Of a DNA stretch of 27,148 nt, positions 16,167 to 23,866 are shown piece by piece. The first letter of the stretch is position 1. Every line of letters begins with the position of its first letter. Under the pieces are notes generated by a model that had not been told where the DNA came from, ran no database searches, and saw only the letters and a program-made list of their open reading frames with translations. Source of the stretch: VAZQ01 sp036522235. GTDB taxonomy: Bacteria; Pseudomonadota; Alphaproteobacteria; Rhizobiales; Xanthobacteraceae. Location: contig DATDGG010000599.1 in assembly GCA_036522235.1 (NCBI GenBank), positions 1-27,148 of the forward strand, given 5' to 3'. Made by a program: the position numbers and the translations under genes.

Positions 16167-16382
16167 ATGGCGGCTTCGGTCCGCGCCGCGGTCTGCGCGC
16201 TGGTCCCGCCGGACGACACCCCGGCGCACGCCTACCAAACATCCGTCGACATCGCATCGCTGGCGCCAAACGCCGAGGTGACGGTCTATCCCTGGAAGGA
16301 GCCACCGGAACTCAAGGCCCGGACAATCAACCGGGTGCGTACTTTCCTGAAGGCGCATCAACCGGTGACGGCGGCCCGCTAG
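16167..16382 (+). pseudogene. C-terminal remnant of an alpha/beta hydrolase
   Basis: A 71-codon frame from ATG 16167 carries residues typical of the last part of an alpha/beta hydrolase: PDDTPAH (the catalytic-acid loop), then YQTSVDIASLAPNAEVTVYP and a C-terminal helix INRVRTFLKAH. No hydrolase nucleophile or oxyanion segment precedes it. Upstream lie only three short tandem repeats and the end of paralogue F. I read it as the 3' scrap of a deleted hydrolase gene. A short translated product is possible because GAAGG stands 7 bp before the ATG. The family assignment is by pattern recognition and is moderately sure. Confidence 0.5.
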
Positions 16383-16401
16383 TCTACGGGGACTATCGCC
16401 A

Positions 16402-17316
16402 TCAAAAGTCGGGCTGCTTGGCCTGCGGAACCGGAACCAAGTTTGAGTTGAAGGGATCGATGTTGTTCTCGGCGCAGATCGATTCGACCCAGGTGTTGGG
16501 CTCCCGTCGCCAACGCTTAGTCATGTACATGGCTTCGTTGAACGTGTCCGCGTCCTCGATCTTGACCAAGGCTTCCAGGAATTTACCGTCGGCGGTGACC
16601 TTGAAGCGTTCCACCACGTGCAGCTTTTCGGTGTGCGGGGTGCGGAACATGTCGATGTAGCTGTTCTCCGTCGCGGCGAGCCCGATGGTGTCGACCATGA
16701 GCGCGCCGTTCTCATAGCGGCCGATCGACTCGCCGTACCAGGACGGCTTCACATATTCCGAATGCTGGTCAGCCATGAAGATGCGGCGCACCCATTGGTC
16801 GCGCTGCCAGATCATCCAGACCTGCTTCGGGGTCTGAATGAAATACGTCGGCTCCGTCGTCCACAGCAGCTGACCGGGCACGCCGCCGGGCCAGCATTGC
16901 GACTGCGCCAGGAACGGAATCCCGACCTTGCCCGACAGCAGCTCCTCGTTCGACCGGCGCATCGCTTGCGCCGCCCAGGGCTTGAGGATCGGGTCTTTCC
17001 AGTTGCCGAGCGCCGGCGTCGGCCTTCTGGTTTCGTTGCCGCGCAGCGGGTGGTCGGGATCTTGCTTGATCGGCCCACGCAAGCCCGCGGGCGGATCAAA
17101 CCAGCCGGTGCCGTAGCGAGCAATTCCGCCGTTGATGGTCAACGGAGTCCAGGCAAAACCGCTCGGCAATGCAAGCTCGGGAATCTTCTCGGGTGCCTGC
17201 GCAAGCGCGGCGCCGCCGGCGCAGGCCGTAAGCACTGCGCCGGCAAGGATTCGGGCCCACCGCTGCCTGCGCGCGAGCAGGCTGCAAACAGACTTCAGCT
17301 TGAAAGATAAGAACAT
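16402..17316 (-). CDS. Paralogue G: secreted two-cysteine GHYEGDTL-family protein
   Basis: This 304-residue protein has a long signal peptide (40 residues, ending ALAQ, with a basic n-region and two cysteines that are removed). Landmarks: DPILKPWA (108-115), Cys141 in QCWP, the core SWYGESIGRYENGALMVDT (192-210) in which the usual EGDTLV is changed to ENGALM, FRTPHTEKLHVVERF (224-238), Cys281 in CAEN, and C-terminal QPDF. The altered core, on the most conserved face of the family, suggests divergent function or relaxed constraint. ATG 17316 with GAGGGAG upstream is preferred to the open frame running back to 17463. It lies 143 bp downstream of the Bug receptor gene on the same strand and converges on paralogue F. 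Function unknown. Confidence 0.84.
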   Translation of the reverse strand: MFLSFKLKSVCSLLARRQRWARILAGAVLTACAGGAALAQAPEKIPELALPSGFAWTPLTINGGIARYGTGWFDPPAGLRGPIKQDPDHPLRGNETRRPTPALGNWKDPILKPWAAQAMRRSNEELLSGKVGIPFLAQSQCWPGGVPGQLLWTTEPTYFIQTPKQVWMIWQRDQWVRRIFMADQHSEYVKPSWYGESIGRYENGALMVDTIGLAATENSYIDMFRTPHTEKLHVVERFKVTADGKFLEALVKIEDADTFNEAMYMTKRWRREPNTWVESICAENNIDPFNSNLVPVPQAKQPDF

Positions 17317-17459
17317 TGGCTCCCTCGCCGTCGATTGTCGGAAATTATGCCACCTTTCTGGTCGCGTCGAGAGCGCGCCGGCCTCGGCCTTCGGCGCTGA
17401 GCTCGCTTGGATCTTTGCGACCCTGTTGCGTAGTTCAACAAGCTCGTCTTCGTCGCCCC

Positions 17460-18443
17460 TCACTCCGGCGTGATGCCGGCGTCACTTACGACCTGCGCCC
17501 ATTTGGCGATCTCGGCCGGGATGAATTTTTCGAGCTCATCGGGCGTGCTGGTGAGCGGATTGATCGCCAAGGTCGTGAGCCGCTCGCCTACATCGGCGCG
17601 CCGAAGATAGGGCATCAGCACGGCATTGAGCTTGTCGATGGCCGACCGCGGCGTGCCGGCGCGCGCCACCACCGAGAACCAGCCGTTCGCCCCATAGCCG
17701 GGGAGGCCTGCTTCGGCGATGGTCGGAATGTCAGGCACGGCATTGACCCGGCTCGCCGAGGCAACGCCGTAGACCTTGACCTTGCCGGCCTCGATCATCG
17801 GGATCGCCGCCGCGAGATCGACCATCATCAGCTGGATCTGCCCCGCCACCACGTCGGCCAGCGCCGGCACGCTGCCGCGATACGGCACGTGCTGCGCCCT
17901 TCCGCCGATCATCTTGAGAAACATTTCCATGAACAGGTGATGGGGCGTCGAGCGCCCGGAGCTCCCGTAGGAAAGCTCTCCCGGCCGCCGCTTGATCAGC
18001 GCGATCAGCTCGGGAAGCGTGGCGGCGTCGAGCGCGGGATGGGCGACGAGCGCGAACTCGGCCGAGCCGACGAGACCGACCGGCGCGAAGTCCCTGACCG
18101 TGTCATAGGGCAGCGACTTGTACACGCTCGGCCCGATGGCGAGCGTCGTCACCGGCGCAAGCAGCAGCATGTGCCCATCGGGCGCCGACTTGGCGACCAC
18201 GCTGGCGGCAATCTGCGTGCCGGCGCCGGTGCGATTTTCGACGATGAAGGGCTGCTTGAGCTGGTCCTGCAGCTCGGCCGCCAGCATGCGGGTCAAGATG
18301 TCGGTCCCGCCGCCGGCCGGGAACGGGCAGATGAAGGTGACGGTGTGTTGCGGGTAGTCGTCGGCGGCAGCGCGTGCGCCGAGCGCGGCGGCAACAGCCA
18401 CGGCGAGGCCGAAGAGCAAGCCGAATGCAGCAGTCCGAGTCAT
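17460..18443 (-). CDS. Bug/TctC-family periplasmic solute receptor
   Basis: This 327-residue protein has a signal peptide (about 1-27, cleavage near ARA-AAD). The mature sequence is the textbook Bug pattern: YPQHTVTFICPFPAGGGTD, then ENRTGAGTQIA, KSAPDGHMLLL and LPYDTVRDFAPVGLVG. VPYRGSVPALADVVAGQIQL and GVASASRVNAVPDIPTIAEA follow in the second lobe. Length and order are normal. It is more conventional than the receptor at 198-1217 and only distantly similar to it. No TctA/TctB membrane genes are nearby, so the partner is unknown; some orphan Bug proteins act in sensing. It may be cotranscribed with paralogue G, 143 bp downstream. A GGAG lies about 12 bp before the ATG, a long spacing with a run of A between. 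Confidence 0.92.
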   Translation of the reverse strand: MTRTAAFGLLFGLAVAVAAALGARAAADDYPQHTVTFICPFPAGGGTDILTRMLAAELQDQLKQPFIVENRTGAGTQIAASVVAKSAPDGHMLLLAPVTTLAIGPSVYKSLPYDTVRDFAPVGLVGSAEFALVAHPALDAATLPELIALIKRRPGELSYGSSGRSTPHHLFMEMFLKMIGGRAQHVPYRGSVPALADVVAGQIQLMMVDLAAAIPMIEAGKVKVYGVASASRVNAVPDIPTIAEAGLPGYGANGWFSVVARAGTPRSAIDKLNAVLMPYLRRADVGERLTTLAINPLTSTPDELEKFIPAEIAKWAQVVSDAGITPE

Positions 18444-18532
18444 TTTTTTTCGTCGCTCCGGTTCCCGCCACCGTTCCGTTTACTGAGCCTCGAATACTCA
18501 GCACTGTGAGAATAGCACAACAGAGGCCGGAA

Positions 18533-18685
18533 CCCCCTCACCCCTCTCCCCTTCGGGGCGAGGGAGCTCGCTTGCGCCAAGGGCGAGGCTGAGTTTCTCG
18601 AACAGACCAACAATTCGAATCGTAGGTGATGTAGGCACGGCATTTCACTCCTTCTCCCCGGAGGGGAGAAGGTGGGATGAGGGGG
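18533..18685. repeat. REP-like palindromic element, right of the paralogue array
   Basis: The element is bounded by CCCCCTCACCCCTCTCCCC at 18533 and GGTGGGATGAGGGGG ending at 18685. The left arm contains the hairpin CCCCTTCGGGG and the right arm TCTCCCCGGAGGGGAGA. It shares its ends and general plan with the element at 9219-9440, but the inner sequence differs. It separates the leftward Bug receptor start from the stop of the leftward MBL hydrolase gene and probably ends the transcript of the latter. Confidence 0.68.
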
Positions 18686-18716
18686 CTCCGGCGATGCGAT
18701 TACGGGCGTGGTTCGC

Positions 18717-19799
18717 TCATAGCATCATCTCCTTTGACGTAATCACCTCGCGCGGGGCGAGGCGCTCCTGCCAGAGCGGGAACAAGCGCGCGTCACCGAA
18801 GGCCGGCATGATCCGGCGCGGATTGACGCGCTCGATCAGCTCAAGGTTCTGCGAGAATGTCGGGTGCACGTTCCAGCGGCGGAACTGGGCGCGGCCCAGG
18901 TCCACCAATTCGCGGCCGGTGGTGCCGGCGGCGAGATGGCCGGTGAACACGATGGCGGGATCGCGTGCCTCGCGCCAGCGCCGGATGAGTGCGGCCGCAA
19001 CGCCGGTATCGCCTGATCCGCCATGGGCCACCATGACGCCACCCGCGGATACATCTTCGTCGAGCCGGCGCGCCGTGCGTAGCTTCTCCAATGCGGCAAC
19101 GCTCTCGGCTTTCGCCGATGCGCGCGCGGCCTGGGTGAGCAAGGTCGCGGCGGCGCGGACCGCATCGTCGATCGCAACATCGAAGCCGGCTGCTTGCAGG
19201 AAGACTGCCATCTCCGGCCCGCGTCCGTCGGCCGGGACCGGCAGCAGCAGCGGGCCCGCGGCCGCCATGTCGGCGAGCACGCCGCGCTGACGATCCTGCG
19301 TTTCCTCGGCGTCGCCGTAAGATGCATCGAAGATCATGGTCGCGGTCGAGGGCGGCGGATCGAACGCATAGAGCGCGGACTCGACCGAATAGTCGCCCAT
19401 ATAGAGAATCCCCGCGCCGACCGCGAGCCTGAGCCAGACGCCGCCGGGCGCATGACCGTCGACGCCGGTCTCGATCTCGATACCGAGCACCTGGCCGCGG
19501 CCGCGGCTTGGAATTGGTTGCGCCGCGATCCCGCCGGGCAGCAGCCGCGACACCGGCTCGGTCGCAAAGACCGGCGGCGTTCCGATGCGCTCGCGCAAGC
19601 GTAGCGCGCCCGTATGGTCCTTGTGGCTGTGGCTCAGGATGACCGCGTCGATCTTTCCGATCGCGTCGAAGTCCGGCAGGCGGCCGGACTCGGGGCCCTC
19701 GCCGCAATCGAGCAGGAGACGCCGCCCGTCGGCCTCGACCACGAACGCGGCCGGCTCCTTGGCGCCGAGCCCCGACACCGCGGTGAGACGCGCGCCCAT
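18717..19799 (-). CDS. MBL-fold metallo-hydrolase, beta-CASP-like
   Basis: This 360-residue cytosolic protein has the metallo-beta-lactamase metal site: HSHKDH (57-62), His117 in DGHAPGG and Asp136 in GDYS. After the MBL half comes an insert resembling the beta-CASP region of RNA or DNA-processing nucleases (acidic IFDASYGDAEET at about 156-167, GHLAAGTTGRELVDLG), then HPTFSQNLELIERVNPRRIMP as the last conserved segment. Some beta-CASP motif residues are not obvious, so a nuclease role is possible but not shown; a small-molecule hydrolase is the alternative. ATG 19799 is chosen because the fold begins there, but no ribosome binding site is clear, so the start is uncertain. It lies 47 bp downstream of the carbonic anhydrase gene and is probably cotranscribed. 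Confidence 0.82.
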   Translation of the reverse strand: MGARLTAVSGLGAKEPAAFVVEADGRRLLLDCGEGPESGRLPDFDAIGKIDAVILSHSHKDHTGALRLRERIGTPPVFATEPVSRLLPGGIAAQPIPSRGRGQVLGIEIETGVDGHAPGGVWLRLAVGAGILYMGDYSVESALYAFDPPPSTATMIFDASYGDAEETQDRQRGVLADMAAAGPLLLPVPADGRGPEMAVFLQAAGFDVAIDDAVRAAATLLTQAARASAKAESVAALEKLRTARRLDEDVSAGGVMVAHGGSGDTGVAAALIRRWREARDPAIVFTGHLAAGTTGRELVDLGRAQFRRWNVHPTFSQNLELIERVNPRRIMPAFGDARLFPLWQERLAPREVITSKEMML

Positions 19800-19846
19800 C
19801 AAGTCCGGCGATGATAGGGAGAGGCCATGTTCGCGTCCCTTTCCGA

Positions 19847-20473
19847 TCAGCCCGCAGGCTTGATCTGCTCGGGCCGGCAGACGGTCACGTCCAGGTCCCG
19901 TACCAAGCCGTTGGCGATCGAATAGATCCAGCCATGGATGCAGAGCTCCTGTCCGCGCGCCCAGGCCTCCTGGACGAAGACGTCGGTTGCGACATTCCTC
20001 ACCTGACGGATGACGTTGAGCTCGCACAGCCGGTCGAGCCTGGCGCGCGCATCCGGGATCAAGTCGAGCTCGCTCCGATGCGCGTCGCAGACCTCGCGGA
20101 TGGGATGCAGCCAGTGATCCACCAAGCCGCGCCGCTTTCCATCCACCGCCGCGGCCACTCCCCCGCATCCATAGTGCCCCACCAGCATGATGTGCTTCAC
20201 CTTGATCACGTCAACCGCGAACTGCAGCACGGAAAGGTAGTTAGCGTCCTGCGGCGGTGCCAGGTTGCCGACGTTGCGGTGCACGAAAAGCTCGCCCGGG
20301 TCGAGGCCCACGATCTCGTTGGCGGGAACCCGGCTGTCGGAGCAGCCGATCCACAGATATTCCGGCGCCTGCTGGCGCTCGAGCCGCCTGAAGAATTCGG
20401 CATCGGCCGCCACCATGCGCTCCGCCCAGGCGCGGTTCTTCGCCTTCAGATGATCCAGCATAGGCACGCTCAT
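19847..20473 (-). CDS. can: Beta-class carbonic anhydrase
   Basis: This 208-residue enzyme interconverts CO2 and bicarbonate. The zinc ligands of the beta class are visible: Cys44 in CSDSR with Asp46 and Arg48 as the catalytic dyad, then His100 and Cys103 in HYGCGG. The spacing and surrounding sequence (YLWIGCSDSRVPANE, LFVHRNVGN, CELNVIRQV, IHGWIYSI) match the Escherichia coli Can type closely. The track extends to a TTG at 20491; ATG 20473 is the better start, and a further ATG lies at 20461. No signal peptide is present, so it works in the cytoplasm, supplying bicarbonate to carboxylases. It lies 126 bp downstream of the secreted coiled-coil gene and just upstream of the MBL hydrolase. Confidence 0.95.
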   Translation of the reverse strand: MSVPMLDHLKAKNRAWAERMVAADAEFFRRLERQQAPEYLWIGCSDSRVPANEIVGLDPGELFVHRNVGNLAPPQDANYLSVLQFAVDVIKVKHIMLVGHYGCGGVAAAVDGKRRGLVDHWLHPIREVCDAHRSELDLIPDARARLDRLCELNVIRQVRNVATDVFVQEAWARGQELCIHGWIYSIANGLVRDLDVTVCRPEQIKPAG

Positions 20474-20599
20474 TTCGCCGGTGGTTGACAATCACAATGG
20501 TTAGCAAGCGGCGTGCCATTTTCATCCTTCAAGGACGGCTCTCACTGCTGCCGATCAGGACGACGATGCGCCGTTCCGCGCCCCCTGGCAGACCTTGCG

Positions 20600-22147
20600 C
20601 TACTGATCCGTCTTTGTGAAATAATGCGCCGCGATACTGGCAAAAGGCTCGGGCACGTTCAGCTGTCCCATATTGGCCTTCACGATCGACTTCGAATCCT
20701 CGTCCAAGCCCTGGTACATCCCGCCGACAAAGGCCCGCGCTTCCGCCTCCGTGCCGTGCGCCGCGATCGTGGTGGCCGCCAGCGCATAGCCTTGCGCATG
20801 GGTCTGCAGCGTCACGATGCTGTCGCGCAATTTCTTGAGGCCGACCGCCTGCTCGATGCCGTCCGGCAGGTTCATGACATTGAACTTGCGCTGTCGATAG
20901 TACTGCAGGACGTGAGCCTCATCGACGTCCAAGAACGGGCTGCGCGCGACGTCGGTATGACGCTTGAAATAATCCTGCATCTTCAGCTCCGTCTTGATAC
21001 CGTCCAGCGCAAACTTCTTGGCGTTTTCCCAGATCCAGGACTGCGCGGCGTTGGCGAGAAATCGCGCTTCTTCCGAGTGCATCGCATCGCTCGCGGCGAG
21101 CTCCGCGTTGCGCGCCTTGTCGGCAAGCTCCGCCGTCTGGAAAATCCGGTCCACGAGGCTGTTGTGCTGCGAGACCGCCTGCGACAGCGCCTGTCCGGCA
21201 TCCTCGTAGGCTTGCTGCGCCGACTCCCCCCGCGCCATCAGCTGATTGCGCAGCTCGAAGCTCGCACGCAAGGTCCGCGCATCTTCTTCCAGATGCCCGG
21301 CGCGATCATCCAGCGAGCCGGTGAGCGGCGGCACTCCGGCAGGGGCCGGCTGCGCGTTGGTGTCGGGCAGCGCGGCCATTGCGGGGTGCGCAAGGGACCG
21401 ATAAAGCGACTTCCCCTTGGCGGACAATTCGACCACCGGCTCGACCGGCACCGGCAATTTGTCTTGCGGCGGCGGCTCGACGATCTGCCCGTCATCGGAC
21501 ATCGGCGTCGCGCCGGGCGGCAGAAGGACCATGAAGGCTGCTACCGCGGCTTGCCGGTCCGCCTTGATCGCCGCAAGGAACCGCGCGGATTGCGCCTGCA
21601 TCTGCCGGGTCGTCTTCTGGAGGTTGTCGATCTGCCTCTGGTACGACGGTAGATAAGCCTGCGCTTCGTTGAGCTTGTCGGTGAGCCGCGCGATCTCTGG
21701 TTGCATCGCCGGCACTTGCTGCAACATCGCGGGGGTGGCGCGGTTGCTGAGGTCGATAATGGTGCGGTACGCCGCCACTTGGCGCTGCAGCGCGACACTC
21801 CGCGCCACCAGCGTCGTATGCAGCTGGTCAGCGTCGCGGATGAACTGCTCGGGCGTATTCGGCAGGTCCGCCATCCACGACTGGCGGGCGATGAAGGGCA
21901 GCGAGTCCGACGACATCGCCTCGATCACCGCGATCATGCGCGGACGCACGCGCTGAAATGCCAGCAGCTCCGGAGAGGGAGGCGCGGGCTGGGGCGGCGC
22001 GGCCTCGCCACCGGGGCAGCCGCAACCGTTCATGCATTTGTATTCGGCGGTCCAAAAGGGCATGCAAACCTTTTGCGCAATTCCCTCCGATACCGGAAAC
22101 GTGGCGAAACAAAGTGCTGCCACGCTCAAACAAATGCTTCGGTGCAT
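20600..22147 (-). CDS. Secreted coiled-coil protein of unknown function
   Basis: This 515-residue protein has a signal peptide (MHRSICLSVAALCFATFPVS, cleavage near GIAQ). Directly after it is a cluster of four cysteines in 17 residues (VCMPFW...KCMNGCGCPGG), then a Pro/Ala linker. The remainder is largely helical and rich in Gln, Ala, Leu and Glu, with long stretches that look like coiled coil (about 100-210 and 290-380). A proline-rich spacer (PPPQDKLPVPVEPVV) separates the two. No cysteines occur outside the signal peptide and the cluster, so the cluster could form disulfides or bind a metal. I do not recognise the family. ATG 22147 has GGGAGTGGAGA upstream. The 36-bp distance from the ABC ATPase suggests readthrough from the transporter operon, but a functional link is unproven. 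Confidence 0.8.
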   Translation of the reverse strand: MHRSICLSVAALCFATFPVSEGIAQKVCMPFWTAEYKCMNGCGCPGGEAAPPQPAPPSPELLAFQRVRPRMIAVIEAMSSDSLPFIARQSWMADLPNTPEQFIRDADQLHTTLVARSVALQRQVAAYRTIIDLSNRATPAMLQQVPAMQPEIARLTDKLNEAQAYLPSYQRQIDNLQKTTRQMQAQSARFLAAIKADRQAAVAAFMVLLPPGATPMSDDGQIVEPPPQDKLPVPVEPVVELSAKGKSLYRSLAHPAMAALPDTNAQPAPAGVPPLTGSLDDRAGHLEEDARTLRASFELRNQLMARGESAQQAYEDAGQALSQAVSQHNSLVDRIFQTAELADKARNAELAASDAMHSEEARFLANAAQSWIWENAKKFALDGIKTELKMQDYFKRHTDVARSPFLDVDEAHVLQYYRQRKFNVMNLPDGIEQAVGLKKLRDSIVTLQTHAQGYALAATTIAAHGTEAEARAFVGGMYQGLDEDSKSIVKANMGQLNVPEPFASIAAHYFTKTDQ

Positions 22148-22183
22148 TCTCCACTCCCTGCGGCGATGGCGATCCAGACGCTT

Positions 22184-22972
22184 TTAGCACATATTCACGC
22201 GTGACTCGTAGCTGCCGATCAGAGCGACGATGCGGGCCACGTGGCTCTGGAACTCGCCCGATTGCTTGATGCCGGCGGGACGCGGCCGCGGCAGGGCTAC
22301 GGGTACGATCTCCTGCAACCGGCCCGGGCGGGTGGCGAACACTGCCACGCGGTCGCCGAGGAACACCGCCTCCTCGATCTGATGGGTGATGAAGATCACG
22401 GTCGTGCCCGCCGCCGCGGCGATGCGCAACAGCTCGTGCTGCATGGTCTCGCGGGTGAGCGCATCGAGCGCCGCGAACGGCTCGTCCATCAGCAGGATGG
22501 CGGGGGCGATCGCCAAAGCGCGCGCGAGATTGACCCGCTGGCGCATGCCGCCGGAGAGCTCATGCGGATAATGGCTCTCGAAACCGGTGAGGCCCACGAG
22601 CTCGATCATCGCCTGCGCCCGCGCACGGGCCTGCGCCTTGGGGACGCCCTGCAGCTCGAGGCCGAAACCGACATTGCGCAGCACGCTGCGCCAGGGATAG
22701 AGCGCGTCCTGCTGGAACACGAAGCCGCGGTCGGTGCCGGGCGCGGTGACAACCTTGCCGCCGACCAGGATGCGTCCGCGGGTCGCCTGGGCGAGGCCCT
22801 GCAGGACGCGCAGAAAGGTGGTCTTGCCGCAACCGGAAGGGCCGACGATGACGAAGAACTCGCCGGGCGCGATATCGAGATCGATGTCCTGCAACGCCAC
22901 CAGCCGCTCGCCGCGGCTGACGAATTCCATGCTGAGATCTTCGACCGCGACCGCGGCAGCGCGCGCGTTCAT
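22184..22972 (-). CDS. ABC transporter ATPase, nitrate/sulfonate/taurine type
   Basis: This 262-residue ATPase has all nucleotide-binding motifs: Walker A GPSGCGKTT, Q-loop VFQQDALYPW, signature LSGGMRQR, Walker B LLMDEPFAALD and H-loop FITHQIEEA. The sequence is of the SsuB/TauB/NrtD type that drives uptake of sulfonates, nitrate, taurine or aromatic and heterocyclic acids. ATG 22972 follows the permease stop after 2 bp (TGAGCATG), which shows translational coupling; the longer open frame to 23272 overlaps the permease and is not used. The periplasmic binding protein needed for specificity is not in the window. The substrate is unknown, but the neighbouring molybdenum hydroxylase points to a compound that is oxidised after uptake. 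Confidence 0.94.
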   Translation of the reverse strand: MNARAAAVAVEDLSMEFVSRGERLVALQDIDLDIAPGEFFVIVGPSGCGKTTFLRVLQGLAQATRGRILVGGKVVTAPGTDRGFVFQQDALYPWRSVLRNVGFGLELQGVPKAQARARAQAMIELVGLTGFESHYPHELSGGMRQRVNLARALAIAPAILLMDEPFAALDALTRETMQHELLRIAAAAGTTVIFITHQIEEAVFLGDRVAVFATRPGRLQEIVPVALPRPRPAGIKQSGEFQSHVARIVALIGSYESRVNMC

Positions 22973-22974
22973 GC

Positions 22975-23802
22975 TCAATCCACCCGTATGGTCCGCCGCC
23001 AGCGCAGCACATATCGCTCCACCAGCTCGGCCGCAAAGGTCAGACCGACGCCCGCGACCGCCAGCGTGACGATGCCGACGAACAGCGAAGGCACGTCGAA
23101 AGTCTGACCCGAAGTGTAGATCAGGAATCCCAAGCCCGCCTGCGACCCGAACAGCTCGCCCACCACCACGCCGACGATGCCGCGGCCGATGCCGAGGCGG
23201 ATGCCGGTCAGGATGAACGGCAGCGCCGAAGGCAGCGTGACCCTGGTGATGATCTGCGACCGGGTCGCGCAAAAGCTCTGCGCGACCTCGATCAGCAAGG
23301 CTTCGGTCGCGCGCACGCCGGCAATCGTGTTGATGAGGATCGGAAACACCGCGGTCAGGAACACCACGGCGATTTTCGAGCCGATGCCGATGCCGAGCCA
23401 GAGAATGAGCAGCGGCGTGACCGCGACCAGCGGCGTCGCATAGAGCGCCGTGATGTAGATTTCGGTATAGGCCTGCACCCGCTGGCTGATGCCGACCACG
23501 ATGCCGATGGCGGTGCCGAGCACGATCGCGAGCAGGACCCCGTAGATCAATTCGCTGAAGCTCACGGAAATATGGCGTTGCAGCTCGCCGGTCTCCCAGA
23601 GCCGCATGGCGGCGAGCGCCACATCCGACGGCGGCGCGAAGAACAGCCGATTGGTGAGGACCGTGCGCGCCAAAATTTCCCAGGCCGCCACGACCACCAC
23701 CAGGGAGGTGAGTGGACGGCGGATCGCGATCACGCGCTCGCGCGTGAGCCAGGGCGTTCGCGCCCGTGCCCGATCAGCGCGCGAGGACGCCGCAACCGTC
23801 AT
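22975..23802 (-). CDS. ABC transporter permease, nitrate/sulfonate/taurine type
   Basis: This 275-residue inner-membrane protein has about six hydrophobic segments: VVVVAAWEILA near the N terminus, YGVLLAIVLGTAIGIVVG, a TPLLILWLGIGIGSKIAVVF stretch, and further helices to LFVGIVTLAVAGVGLTFA. The cytoplasmic EAA-like loop (EVAQSFCATRSQIITRVTLP) contacts the ATPase encoded next. It belongs to the SsuC/TauC group. ATG 23802 is preferred, with GGAAAGG at 11 bp; ATG 23829 and the frame up to 23958 run through intergenic repeat DNA. It starts 133 bp after the molybdenum hydroxylase stop, the gap being filled by a rhizobial repeat. It is probably in the same transcription unit. Confidence 0.93.
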   Translation of the reverse strand: MTVAASSRADRARARTPWLTRERVIAIRRPLTSLVVVVAAWEILARTVLTNRLFFAPPSDVALAAMRLWETGELQRHISVSFSELIYGVLLAIVLGTAIGIVVGISQRVQAYTEIYITALYATPLVAVTPLLILWLGIGIGSKIAVVFLTAVFPILINTIAGVRATEALLIEVAQSFCATRSQIITRVTLPSALPFILTGIRLGIGRGIVGVVVGELFGSQAGLGFLIYTSGQTFDVPSLFVGIVTLAVAGVGLTFAAELVERYVLRWRRTIRVD

Positions 23803-23866
23803 GGCTGGTGGGACCTTTCCAACAAGCATTGCTTGGTAGCCCGCATGGAGCGCCAGCGCAATGCGG

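Noticed and set aside
20485..20490. A perfect TTGACA word before the carbonic anhydrase gene.
   Set aside because: It is on the + strand, where no gene follows, while the local genes are on the - strand. No matching -10 serves a known gene.
20474..20491. TTG start extending carbonic anhydrase by six residues.
   Set aside because: ATG 20473 gives a normal start for the family. The TTG has no clear ribosome site.
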